42,500 nt of DNA from Tubiluchus corallicola. Lineage: Eukaryota; Priapulida; Priapulimorpha; Priapulimorphida; Tubiluchidae. Each line of letters starts with the position of its first letter. Within the stretch, counting starts at the first letter, position 1. Both the position numbers and the translations under genes were made by a program. The notes under the pieces were generated by a model, which was not told the origin of the DNA, ran no database searches, and worked only from the letters and a program-made list of their open reading frames with translations. Positions 14,739 through 27,600 of the stretch are shown piece after piece. Location: NCBI GenBank assembly GCA_030141605.1, contig JAQGDQ010000297.1:1-42500 (forward strand). The letters are read 5' to 3'.

Positions 14739-15871
14739 TCAGGCTTTAAACATTTTTATAACGTCTTTGATTGGTCTTCTACAGATTGGACACAAACCAT
14801 CACCTATTTTGAATTGTGTCTCCGCACAAGCATGACACATGCACACATGTCCACAATCGTATATCACGCAGTCAGCTTCCTTGTCTAAGCAGACTGTACA
14901 TTCGGAAATAACTGGTGAAGTATCGCTGGACGGCGCCAGAGTCTTGGTTTCTGATTGCTGGCGCGGCAGTTCTGCGTTAACTGAGTTATTTGATGTATTC
15001 ACAGGAACTGCTTCAGAAGTGTTAGTGGCTGAACAACTTGTAGAACTTGGCAAACCGCCACTTTGTGCTGTTGAGGAACTAATTCTGTTATCAGAAACAG
15101 GCAGTGACAGACTAAAAACGTGTGTTTGTGACAATGCATCAGCAACATGGTCATTTATTGATGGCAGTTCTGCAGTTAGTGGCTTACTGTTGCTAGAATT
15201 AGAATTGTTATGAGAAAGGAGACCGCCCTCCGTTCTTCCTCCTAAAACTGGCAATCCCTTTCCAGCAGGAATCGGTAAAACTTGCACTCCTATTTTCGAT
15301 GGATTGATCTTGGGACGTGGTGGAACAGGAGGTGGCTTAAGTTTGGGATAGTTCTGTGAGGGAGGTGTTAACGTTTGGGTTACAGGTAGAAGAGGGGGCA
15401 ATTGTGGTGATGGGAATGTATTCTGAACAGAAACCGAAGATGTTCCTGGTAAGTTGGAAGATGGCGTGTTAGACATTTCAATGGTTATCAGATCTCCTTG
15501 TTCAAGATTTGATAAGCTTGTTGATGGTTTAATTGGCGAAACTTTCTCAGGAGTGATAGGGTTTGGGAGACAAACTGATTTAGGTCTTTCTGTTAAAATA
15601 TAGTCACAGAAGTCTGGCATCGGTTTTGCCGGTGAAATCTTGGGTGGTCGAGGTCGTGGAGGGGGAATACGTGGTGCTACTGGAGGAGTTTTATCGCCAT
15701 GGTAAACCGTCTCTTGAAGTTTGTTCTCTCTTTCGTCAGTCTTTGCCAGTGATAAGACTGGCGGAAAAATGGAATTAGTATTACTGCAAGATGGCGTGGC
15801 AGGCGAGACACTTGCACTACTTGGTACTGAACTGTGATCATAATGCCTGCCTTCTTGCGATGACGCAACAC
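14739..15871 (-). CDS. neur: neuralized, last exon: proline-rich linker and RING finger
   Basis: Acceptor ttaacttttag precedes 15871. The exon adds two bases to the preceding G, then 376 codons and TGA. It starts VASSQEGRHYDH and contains proline runs (PPRPRPPK, KPPPVPPRPK) that could bind SH3 domains. It ends with the RING CTVCLDKEADC ... DCGHVCMCHAC ... CPICRRPI, where all eight zinc ligands are present. The first ATG of the long open frame (15620) is internal, not a start. Confidence 0.93.
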
Positions 15872-18614
15872 CTAAAAGTTAACATATATTAATTACTAAG
15901 AGAAATTTACTGTAACTAATCAGCTCACGGTTTCTAACTACGGCGCTTGTCAAACTAGCAAAGAAATGACAACAAATTTTTCAAATACCTAACAAGCGGA
16001 GGCTTTGCACATTTCCATACAAATCGAAGAAAATCCATAAGGAGTTTGATATGTCCACATGCATACAAGTTTGTTCTTTGTCGTCGTTTCTTCTTATTTT
16101 TACTTCACCTGGTTAAATCATTTTTACATTAAAGGCTAAAGTGCAACATATAGGTCACAGTTACAGCAAGTTCCATATATGCACTGCAACTTCAGCAATT
16201 GTGGCGAATATTCAAAGGAATAAGATACTCGAAATTTTGACAAATGTTTCACAAGTCTGTACAATAAGTGAATACTATATAAGTGTAAATATATGATAAT
16301 AATAATTATATAATAAATATAAGTGAATATTACAGATAGCTAACAATCAGCAATTTTATAGCACTGATGCAATATCACTTATAGGCTATCTCTGGGTGAT
16401 AGACCTATACAGAACCTAACACGTGGAATAATCAATGGGGCGCCTGAATTACTGCCATGCCAAGCCAACAATGCCAGGCACACTTAATCGAATTACATAA
16501 CTGTTAACCAATTAGAAACGGTGATTGTTTAGAAGGAACGTGCAATAGAAGTTTTGTATTATTCTCTACTGCAAAATTATACCTTGCGTCTTAACCAATC
16601 AGAAGAGTAGAATTTTTCCTAATATTTATCTAACCATAGTACTTTATACGTACTGGCTATTTTAATTGCAGCATAACCCAGCCGTGCAATGGGCTGTTCC
16701 TAAATGAAATTAGATTGCGTAACGATATTTCAGTTACCTTCACCGTTTACACAGACAATAATCTCATCTCCTTCCTCCACAAGTCCAGCAAAGTTTTTAC
16801 TGACCACCCAGTACTCAGGCCTGTCCAGCAGATCATACGCATCGTCAGGTAATTGATTAGGTGACACTAGACGTGGATCACAGGTTGTTAAACCAAATCC
16901 AAGAGATCCTTTTGAGTCATTGACAGTCAACATTATCTAAATAGAACAAACATTTAAAATCATTGGTGTTTATCCATGGCATCCCTGTGGAAAAATGCTT
17001 TTAAAATTCATTAGTATTGTTACCTTCACATGGAATAAATGTGCATAAAATTAACAGGGGAGCATTATTCCGTTCTTATTAATATTTTTAGATGTCAAAA
17101 ACTCATTCGTGGTACTCAGAGTTACTATTAGTGTTACTGTTTTTTCATTTTCTTTCCCATTTCAGCCATCCTTGGCTCACGTTTCCTGCTGATTATCCGT
17201 AAATTATAAATTTAATACTGTATGCAGTATGTATGGACTAGATGGACATTAGGGCTTAGAACATTCATTGAACTAAAAATAATAAACCGCTCGTCGAAAT
17301 ACAAAATATACTGGGTATTAAAACCTGCAGGAATGTTTACCAATGAAACACCAGCAACTGATTGCAACAATGCACAAATCCAGTTAAATAGCATTAGACA
17401 TTACTTGCAATAATGTTTATTTGTAACCAAAATAGCATCATCCATTGTTTGCAATAATGTTTACTTGTAACCAAAATAGCATCATCCATTGTTTGCAATA
17501 ATGTTTACTTGTAACCAAAATAGCATCATCCATTGTTTGCAATAATGTTTACTTGTAACCAAAATAGCATCATCCATTGTTTGCAATAATGTTTACTTGT
17601 AACCAAAATAGCACCATCCATTGTTTGCAATAATGTTTACTTGTAACCAAAATAGCATCATCCATTGTTTGCAATAATGTTTACTTGTAACCAAAAACAA
17701 CATCGGCCAGCCATTGTTTGCAATAATTTCTATATGCAGACAGCACAGCATCAACCGTTACTTGCAACAGTGTCAGTATGTGACAAAAACAGTATTTGAC
17801 AGTGACTCCAATAACGTACAGGTGTAATAATAAACTGGTCGGTTTACCTGTACTATAATTTTCTCGTTTATCTTAACGAATCTGTTTGTGAAGACGTAGG
17901 CGTTACATCGTTCCGTATCTTTTCTGACAGCCAAGGCTGATTCTTGCTGCAGATGCACGTTCCGACCATGTATCTCGTGAAAGCTGAGTGGCTTCAACGT
18001 TCCCCCATAGTAACTAAACCGTGGCGTAGGCGGAGCGGTGACGTCAGATCGAATCCGCGTGGCTTCGTTTTGCACTGGAGGAGCTTCTAAGAAAAAAAAA
18101 CCAATTTAGCAAATTTAGAGTATTTTTGTACATTGTAGTAACTTGTTAATTTTCTTAGCAAGTAACGAACCAGATGTTTTTGAATATGGCAAAAATTATC
18201 TCTTCTAAGTTTGTTACAAATGCAAGCAGTTGTGTACTATTATAAATTACATTCATAAAAAGGTAAGTAAATTGTTTGTTTTACAATTAAGTAATTTTTA
18301 TCATACTTTTCCCGAAACTGTACTTATAATTCCCATTTAGTAGCCTGTTTTGTTCAAACAAATACAGTCATGTAAAAACAAATTTCTGTTATTTAAAGTC
18401 ACACAGTAAACTAATTATCAAAAGAAGTCACAGTTGAGAGACAACTGTTGTCAATTGTTGTGTGCAAATGGTTAAGCACAGGTAACTTACAATAATGTGA
18501 TTGATTTCTCCTGTGGGCTTATTGCTACATCTTGTAACAAGTTACTTAGCATATGTCGAGCTAATATTAACTTGCATATATAATAATAATAACAGTAATA
18601 ATAATAATAATAAT

Positions 18615-18668
<54 letters not shown>

Positions 18669-21600
18669 AATAATAATATTAACTGAGGTTCTAAACTCAA
18701 TCCCACGGACCTGGGGAAGGTCCTAAGCCTAACCTGTTTCCAAGAATTTCTATTACCCTATGATGAGTGAAACTAATACTTGAAGTTACATTTTTACAGA
18801 CAGAATTGCTTTACTGCAAAGACAGAATACAGATTTAAAAGAACTAAACTTTGTAGAAACCATGCAATGTTACCCTTCTGGTTCCACATATTTAACTGCA
18901 TTGTTATTTATCATATAACATTATGTAACTCTATTATGCAATTATGTACTTTTTATTTCTGTAATTTATTTAAGTACTCAAGTTGTCACACCTAACTGGT
19001 CACGGTAGCCATATTTGCAGTGGAGTACCTCGCTAACTTACTAACATTATCATTTTATACATTGTTAACTGTCATTGTCTAGTTTTACTGCAAGCTGTTA
19101 CTATGTACCTAGATTTGAATTTGAATTGCCCTCTGCGTGGCCTTACATAAGTCTCGGCACCCTAGGTCTTCCTTAACATGTCAAATTCTTATTTAAAAGA
19201 AAATCAAAAATATATTGTATTTTCTTCTAATAATATTATATTATATTTAATATTTATTCGCAAAGTTTTGCACACAAATGCAAGAAATGCAACGTGTTAG
19301 TAAATTAAAAAAATAATAAACTGTGCAAAAAGATAAGTCATTTAATGAAGTATAAAGCATTATTTTAAGTTCATCACTATCGAAACCATTTATAACTTGT
19401 TCGATATAAATTATCCAATATAGTTCCTTGCAAATAAAATCAATACCACTAAACTGATGTTGTTTCATTGAATTTACCCAAATACGCGTTTTAGTTTTAA
19501 TTATTTAAGTAACACTAGCCGTATTACCCAAATCTAATTTTAATTAGTGTATTGAGACTGGAATACTGATTTAAAATGGCTAGACTAGCTAAAACTACAT
19601 TGGCTTTTAAGCTCATTAAGTCTTAGAACAGTTTTTGTGTGTGTCTTGCAATCAATATTAGAAAGGCTTGTTTTCCAGATACGCAATGTCATACTAGTAT
19701 GAGAATTCGCTGGTATTCTTAAGATCCGACGTAAAGCTTTTCTAAAATTTATACTCAGTAAATTACAACTTTGTTTCATAGTGTCTCATAAGAGAGATAT
19801 AACAGATTTGGGTAGTTTATACTCATTTTGTAGTTTAAACATTAAAGTTTTCATATGGAGTCTATCAAATGAGTTCGAAAAGTCTAATAAGCAGCAATAG
19901 ATTAAGCAGCAAAATCACAAAATTTGTTTACTATTATCCAATGAACAATATTTACAATGCATGATATTAAGGTAACACTTCTGTAATTACTTTTTGTGTT
20001 GTGATTTTTATGCAGGTATCTCACATTTGGAAAGATAGTGCTCGTACAAACAGGACCGTAACGACGCTTAAACCTTGCATTGATTAGGATTGTTTTACGA
20101 TGTTATGATAAATTAGAGCCATTTATGACATAGTCACTTTCTAATCCAAGTGACCCATCACTCTTACCACATTTCAACTTTTTAATAGCAGATTTAATCT
20201 CACTTAATGTTATATGAGTTGTGTCTATAGGGTCTTTCAATGACTCCTCATGTAATTTACTGTAAAGGTTTGTCAGTTCAGTTTTGCTTGTACCTAATAA
20301 GTTTACTTTTATTATACATTTGTGTGTGATTGACGTGCATACACAGATATAATGCAGACATAATTAGATCAGTAAGTTGTATAATCATTTGCGTGAATTG
20401 TAATGTATTCATGATAAACTTGATTCGAAAATTTGAAGTTGACATTGAAATATCATACACTCACCATCGAACTGTACAGCTATTGTATTTCCATATACGT
20501 CTAATACAGGCCACAGTGGAAGAGATACGTCGACATTCTTCTCCAATGTCTTCTTTTCAACATTGTTTATTCCAAGGCGCAGTTCACCTCTCTCATTCAC
20601 AAAGAAAAATATAGTTGTTCCGATTTTAGCTTTCCCATTTTTCACAGATTTTATCCAGTAGCCAGGATTGCACAGTAGATCTGGAAGGGTTTGCTTAGGG
20701 AGAGATCCCGGAACGGAAAACAAAATTGGATCAACATTGGTAAAGCCAATACGCAAAGCATGTTTCCAGGCTTTTGAAGTTTCAACTATTTTCACATAGA
20801 CGCCTGAAATGCATTAAATTCTTATCATATTCTATCATAATGACTATTATGACGGCCACGATGATGATGATGATGATAACAACAGTGATAATGATGATAT
20901 TAATGACAATAAATAGACTGGTGATGTTGATAATGACGAGGACGATGGCAACGATAAGGTCGGTAATAATGATGATGATGATGATGTGATGACGATGATG
21001 ATGCTTACGCTACACAAGCTCAGTAAATTATTTTATAAGAAAAAGAACAATATATTATACTCTTAGAAACGGAACGAATTGTAGTAATAGCAATAATTAG
21101 TAATAAATAAATAAATAAATATTTACGCTCATTAACGCCGACTGCTCGGTTTCCAAAAGCTATCCCATTGCTCTCTTCGGCGGTGCGTCTTGCTAAACGG
21201 CCTTCGCAGTTTATGATTATATTTGATCCGCACACATGGTGGAATCGCATCGACAGTGGACTAGTTACAATCTCGGATCGTTCCTGCGAAAAATTTTTAC
21301 CTGAAATATTCCATAAATTACGGAAAATAAACGAATTGCTTTTCTTATGTACTATATTTTCCTATTGTCTATTCCCTAACACATCGCAAGCCCCTAATGA
21401 TTACTCACAGTCATCATACTGTCTTTAATTATTTTAGCTGTTTTAAAATACTCTACAACCAGCTGCTAAATTACCTAAAAATGACCATTTCTTACTGTTA
21501 CCTAGATAAATAAAAAATTTTCTTAGGTTTAGATAGAATGCCACTTTTGGATTAGAGAAATTGAACAACAAATATTGACCAAATTACGTAATCAAGGCGG

Positions 21601-24600
21601 CGAATTTCTATATCGTCTTAAAAAAACCAAACAAGTCGCTTACAGGTTTTTTCTTAGTCTTTTATTTCTCTTAACAGGTTGCTGTGCTTTGTAATGTAAG
21701 GTCATTGTTCTTTAGTTATTTGCCTTACTTTAATTTCGCATTTTGCCAAACAAAAGTGGGTCATTGCATCTACTTTAACTTTCAATTTGCTTTAGTTTTC
21801 CAGCTGGACAGGCTCAGGCATCCCCTGAATAACTAGAAACTTAAAGTTTTTTCATTTTTTTAAAATTACAATTAGAATTGTAATCACTTTGACAGAAGCT
21901 CGTTCACACAACAATAAATTATTTATTTCCATTTTGAGCTGATAATGATAACTCAGCATACGCGCCTACTCTGTTCAGAATAAATAAGAAATGAGTGTAA
22001 CATTTGTTCGTCAAAGAGACATTCGCACAGGCAAAACATCTCCTAGTGATCCCCCCCCCCCCTTAGTTAACGGCGAGTTCCCTACTTAGTTTTATTTAAC
22101 GGCTTGTTAAAGTAATTTTCTTTGACGCAGACGGTATCCATCAAGCGCGTATAAAACGCTGCATTCTCTGGTCTTCAAAGCAAACCTCCGCTCCCTTATC
22201 ATCCATTATCACACAGAGGTAAACTATGACCTTGTAAACACACGGTTCATTCAATCGTATGCGTCATAATTGCACGAATGTTTATCTTATGCGTCATAAG
22301 ACTGGTTTAGTTAAATTGGTAGCATCATCGTAGCATTGTACACACCAGTTAAATGTTGGACAGTTAAATTAAACATACCCGAGGTTAAATGATCTCGGGT
22401 ATGTACCTGTTCCTGCACAAAGCTAAAGGTTTCGTAGGGTCCGTTTCAGCAATTTAAAATAATGAAAAAAATCCTAGAAAAGAAGAGTGGCGATTGGTAA
22501 AAATTCAGCTAAATCGACCAAGAGACGAACTATCAGCCTCAGGTAGTTGCTCGCGTTGTCACGCAGTCACTCAACAAGCTAATCACTATCTAGGGAACTA
22601 ACCAGGTTAAAATATTTCACGTCTTGCGTTAAACTTTCTTGTTTTTTTATAGATTGTGAAATTGCCGTTTTACTTTGTTGGTCGAGACTGTACTGGGTCA
22701 TCGGTTTAATCCGGCATTTACAACCCAGGTCCACACATGGACCCGGCCCCAATACACGCACATAACCCTGCAATCGTCTCAGCTATAAAAGAGGTCCTGG
22801 ACTCGAACCTGTGTACACAAAAGGACCTTGAACACGGTTCTGGTAAACATATGGACAAGGACTCAGTCCCAGTATATACGTGGATCTGGACTCACTTCGG
22901 CACATACGTGGATCTGGGCTCCGTTCCAGATGAACCTAGACTATCAAAAGCAATAATACGACAAACTAATAGTAAATTGTAAAGTGAAAAATTTGTACAG
23001 CAGTTAGGTCCTACTCTCTTTTCTTTAGAAACACACACATTTTACGCATTTCGGTTCTATGCAAGCCGGGACTCAATGCTAGAGTCAACTTAATGTTGTT
23101 GGTTGCGCCAGGACCGGAACTCATAAAGAGGTAGTCTTCTAAGATGAATCAATGAAACGGCAGAAGGGACAAATGACAGCGCCAACCGGCAGGTGTGATT
23201 TTTTTGCAGGAGGACGATATTGAATCTATTCGTGACACACCAAACCAAGTCCTGATTAATAACCCATGTCAACGAAGAATTTGATTGACAATTTTCATTG
23301 ATAATTCATTCACAGTTTTGTGAGATAAATTTGTAGACATATAAATTTTCGTCGAAGAACCAGCGGTACCATTTTCAAGTCTTTCGTATGATTCGGTCGA
23401 GAGTTGAACCCATGAAATCCGGGTGGGAAGCGAGAATGCTATCATTGAGCTACGCCACCTAGTACAAAAGATCCCTTAAAAGAAAGTGTTGGCTGATGAT
23501 TATTAATGTATAACAGTGGCATGGTAATACAGTTTTGTTTCTGACATGTAAATTTTGAATTACTTACCCGACTTGTTCATAGTAGACTCGTATGCTGCAC
23601 TTGTACGAGGCATGTTTCTGTTAGAGTTTAGTCACTGCAGTTTTATCAACCTAATAAACCAAAACCTTTTCTCAGTTGTAAAACCGATGCTGTTAACATT
23701 TTAATTGTAGAAAATGTTTGGGGATTGTTTGATGAACACCGCTTTTGTATTTTTTCGAGTACAAAGTTGCGGGTTCGATTCCTTGTCTAGGTTTATCTTA
23801 GAAAGATTATATATAGAAGCCTAACAGGGCAAGTAATCTTAAATGTGAAAGACTACCGTCAGTTTTTCAGATTCAGAGAGAGAACTATTATTTAACTGAT
23901 GCCATATTGCTAAACATTTAATTATAGCAGAACCGCGGGGAAAAACGCTTTCTTTATTTTTAAAACACACAGCTAAATTGAACTACAAAACCTATTACTC
24001 TGTACCATTCAACGGAAATCGTACGCTTTTGTTCTGTATTTTACTTTTCCTTGGTTATAAAGTTTTGCACAATGTTATTTTCTTTAACATTGATTTACAC
24101 TAATTTTCTTTACCATTTACATTACTTACCCGCTGTTTATATGTGATACGTGTACACTTGCAATAAAATTTATAAGGAAACTACAAACTGTTAAAGAAAA
24201 TGCTTGAAATAAATACATCGTTAAAGAATCTCTTATTAATTAGGAAAATAGAGCTCAGAACGGTCACTGACATCATGGGAAAATGTAAGTATTGTATTTT
24301 AATGCACATTTTATAGTCCAACTATGAATTCAGAGGGCGTGCTGCTTATTTTTTTGTTAATTGTTGTTTGACTAGTAACACCCATAGTACGCTTTTGTTC
24401 TGTATTTTATGTTCTTTCATTTCCTTTGGCTATAAAGTTTTGCACAAAGTAATTTTCTTTAACATTGATCTTTTATCATCTTTGTTCTTAAATATCACTT
24501 ACCTTAAAGTCTGTTGTTATGTCGAAAATGAAAGTTTGCTTCGACGTAATTTACACATTTTCGTCTCCAGGTAGATAATGCACACTAATGTGTTTCTACA

Positions 24601-27600
24601 GCACGCATGTATGGATGACGTCTTACTAGGACTTTGGTCTCTATTTAGATATGCACTCACACTTGTCAGTCATAATACATTTATTTTCTAACTTATGTAC
24701 ACATTGGGAAAACAGGTTTGCATTTTCCTTTGAAATTGGAAAACCTAAGCGGAAAACTCCACATACAGCAAAACCTGTCTTTCCATGCTCTGTTCCATCT
24801 GATTAATTAGTTCAATAACCCATTTATTTGCTATGTTCAAATGTTGCGTACAAATTTGCGTTTTTGGATAATCAACAGAGTTTGCAAAATTGTAGTGTTT
24901 GTGTTTTCATAGTTTGATTCTTTACAGCAGAAATTAAGCATTCGGCAACTGGGCTCACTTATGTAGATTGTTGAGACCGGACCAGAAACTACCTCACTGT
25001 GAAAATCATTGTTTAATTTGAGATACCGTCATACCAAACAAGCAGGTGTAAGCTACTCTTGTTTGTGAATGCGTCCTCTCTTACCCAATAACCTACGAGA
25101 GAAATAGCTTGGGACTTAAAACCGTCTAGAAACACTTCCAATGGCAATCACCCACCCATTTACTTTCCAGGCACAGAGTCGCTCAATTCTGGTCACAGCT
25201 TTTAAAACCGTGAAATGTCGGACACTTATGTTAGTTTATATAAGCGTTGATCATGCAATACGGGATGCTTCAAATTCATGAATACAGCGACAATGTCATA
25301 ATTTAGAGGTCATAATCACCGTTAATTATTGCAGCCTATTTTTACTGATGATAATAAAATAGTTTAGATATTCAACTTGAGTGTATATAGATTGTCTGCT
25401 TATATTTCAGCATAGAATTAAAGAAGAACCGTTCAAAAATTACCTAGCGCTTTTTGGTCATTTGTTATACTCCTTTCTCCTTGTCACGCCGTGTTCAGAC
25501 CCCCCTCCTCTAAAAAAGTATGTAACACCAGCAATAGTACTACCCCATTGTAGGTTTCCATTTGTCCAGTTATGAAAGTAGAAGCTTTTGAGCTGGATGT
25601 GTCAAAGTTTGTGATATTTTTCTAGGTCTTATTAAAATATGCATAAAATGGAGAATGTTGCAGTTCAGAAAAGAACTGAGCTTCTGATATTTTCATGCTA
25701 TATATATATATAGTGGAAAACGCAAAAGCATATAGATTGAATAAATTATCAAAGTTGATGCTTGAATTAAACTGAGTTTGTGATACTTCTATTTCACATA
25801 ATTATGACAAAATCTTTAAATATTACACTTTTCTTACAGATTAACAATAAATTTAAAAAAATTGCTTATCTGTTTTTTTTATTAAAACTTTATAAATTTT
25901 TTTGCAAGTGAATTTTACGCTAGCCTGTGTAAGCACATACACGTAGAGAACAAAGATGTTATGTAGCACATGGCTGAACCCCTTCTCCCCCTCGTCACAC
26001 TATAACACTTCTCCCTTTAGACGTTATATAATTTTTGAACTGTCCATTTTGCATTTTTTTCCTTTAAATGCGTTGTCATTGGTCAGCTGTATTTTCTGTG
26101 TGTATGGCAATAAAATTAATATCAAATAAATATAATATAATGTAATGTAATGTAATGTAATATAATATAATATAAGGTAATATAATATAATATAATATAA
26201 TGTAATGTAATGTAATGTAATGTAATGTAATGTAATGTAATGTGATGTGATGTGATATGATATGATATGATATGATATGATGTGATGTGATATAATATAA
26301 TATAATATAATATAATATAATATAATATAATATAATGTAATGTAATGTAATGTAATGTAATGTAATATAATGTAATATAATATAATATAATATCATGTAA
26401 CGTAATGTAAAGTAATATAATTTAATGTAATGTAACGTAACATAATGTAATTTAATGAAACGTAACATAACATAGCATAGCATAACGTAATATAATTCTT
26501 TTTTATTCTAATTACAAACATTTGTCTTTAGGGATAAGATGCACCTAAACGTGGTGATATCAATATTGTCGCCATAATTCACTGTATGACTTCAAATATT
26601 TTAGAGTCACGGTACAATGGTGCCATATTAAATATAGTCAATCAACAGGTTCCTATTGCGTTCTCGAGCATTGTGGATATGCTTAGAAGTTCGTTTTGGC
26701 TTAGCCTGCGTTTTTAAACCCGTTCTTCTTGACTATAATGCAAGCAACAATTTAAGTTAAATGCTGTGCCATATTATCAAAATATCACTGTAATTATGCA
26801 ACATTATATCTTCTTTTGTATATATGGTATGTTAGGCGCTGTCAATAACAATAAAGTGTTGAGCAGCAGTTGATGGTAATTTTGAAAATACATCTTCGTG
26901 AATTACAGCAGGCTGATAGTTTTGCATTTTCCATTTAATAACTTTTATGATTGTTGGTTTTTATTCAAATTTAATCTTTGAGTTAAGTATTTTTGGCAGC
27001 TTTACGTAACACATAGGTAGTCCCTAATTACGTTTTAGTTTTCATTGATAGGCTTACAAATTATAATTTGACAAAGAATAACAATATAATATGACTTCAT
27101 CAAAAAAGTAATAATACCTACTACGCTGTTGCGCCAATTGTGGGCAAAATGTCGACATAGTTCTGGTTTGACACGCAAATTTAGTTAGCAAAAGTGTAAC
27201 ATCTTGAAGTAAGCATGCTTTTTCATTTTGTTATCTTGGATTCTTTAATATGACATAGTTTGTGTACATATGAGAAAAACACGTTGATTCACGGAAAAAA
27301 AATAAAGAAAAAAAATTATTACACTGCTGCATAAAAATTAATTTGCTTTGCAAGAAAGTGAAACTGTGTCTATAACAATGGAAAGCAAACAATTGTGAAA
27401 AATCTTTCTGAAACGAGTTAGTCATAAACCAGTGTGCCTCATTACCTAGAAAAAAGTTCCAAAGACAATTTGAAAAAAGAGTTCTGTTCTAAATGAGTGT
27501 CATAAATACAAGCTGACATATGAACTAGTTTAGCTTCATAATTAACCGTATTAAATGGCGTGAAAGTGCAGTAGAGCCAAATTATGCAAACGGTCATTTT

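Noticed and set aside
14839-15213. 124-codon plus frame opposite the neuralized last exon
   Set aside because: Shadow of the Ser/Pro-rich coding exon on the minus strand.
21289-21300. Alternative acceptor ttcgcag for the first NHR1 exon
   Set aside because: Using it after the one-base carry-over from exon 42178-42273 puts a stop in frame; the acceptor at 21301/21302 keeps the frame open.
26076-26483. 135-codon minus-strand frame rich in YITLHYI
   Set aside because: Encoded by the pentanucleotide array.
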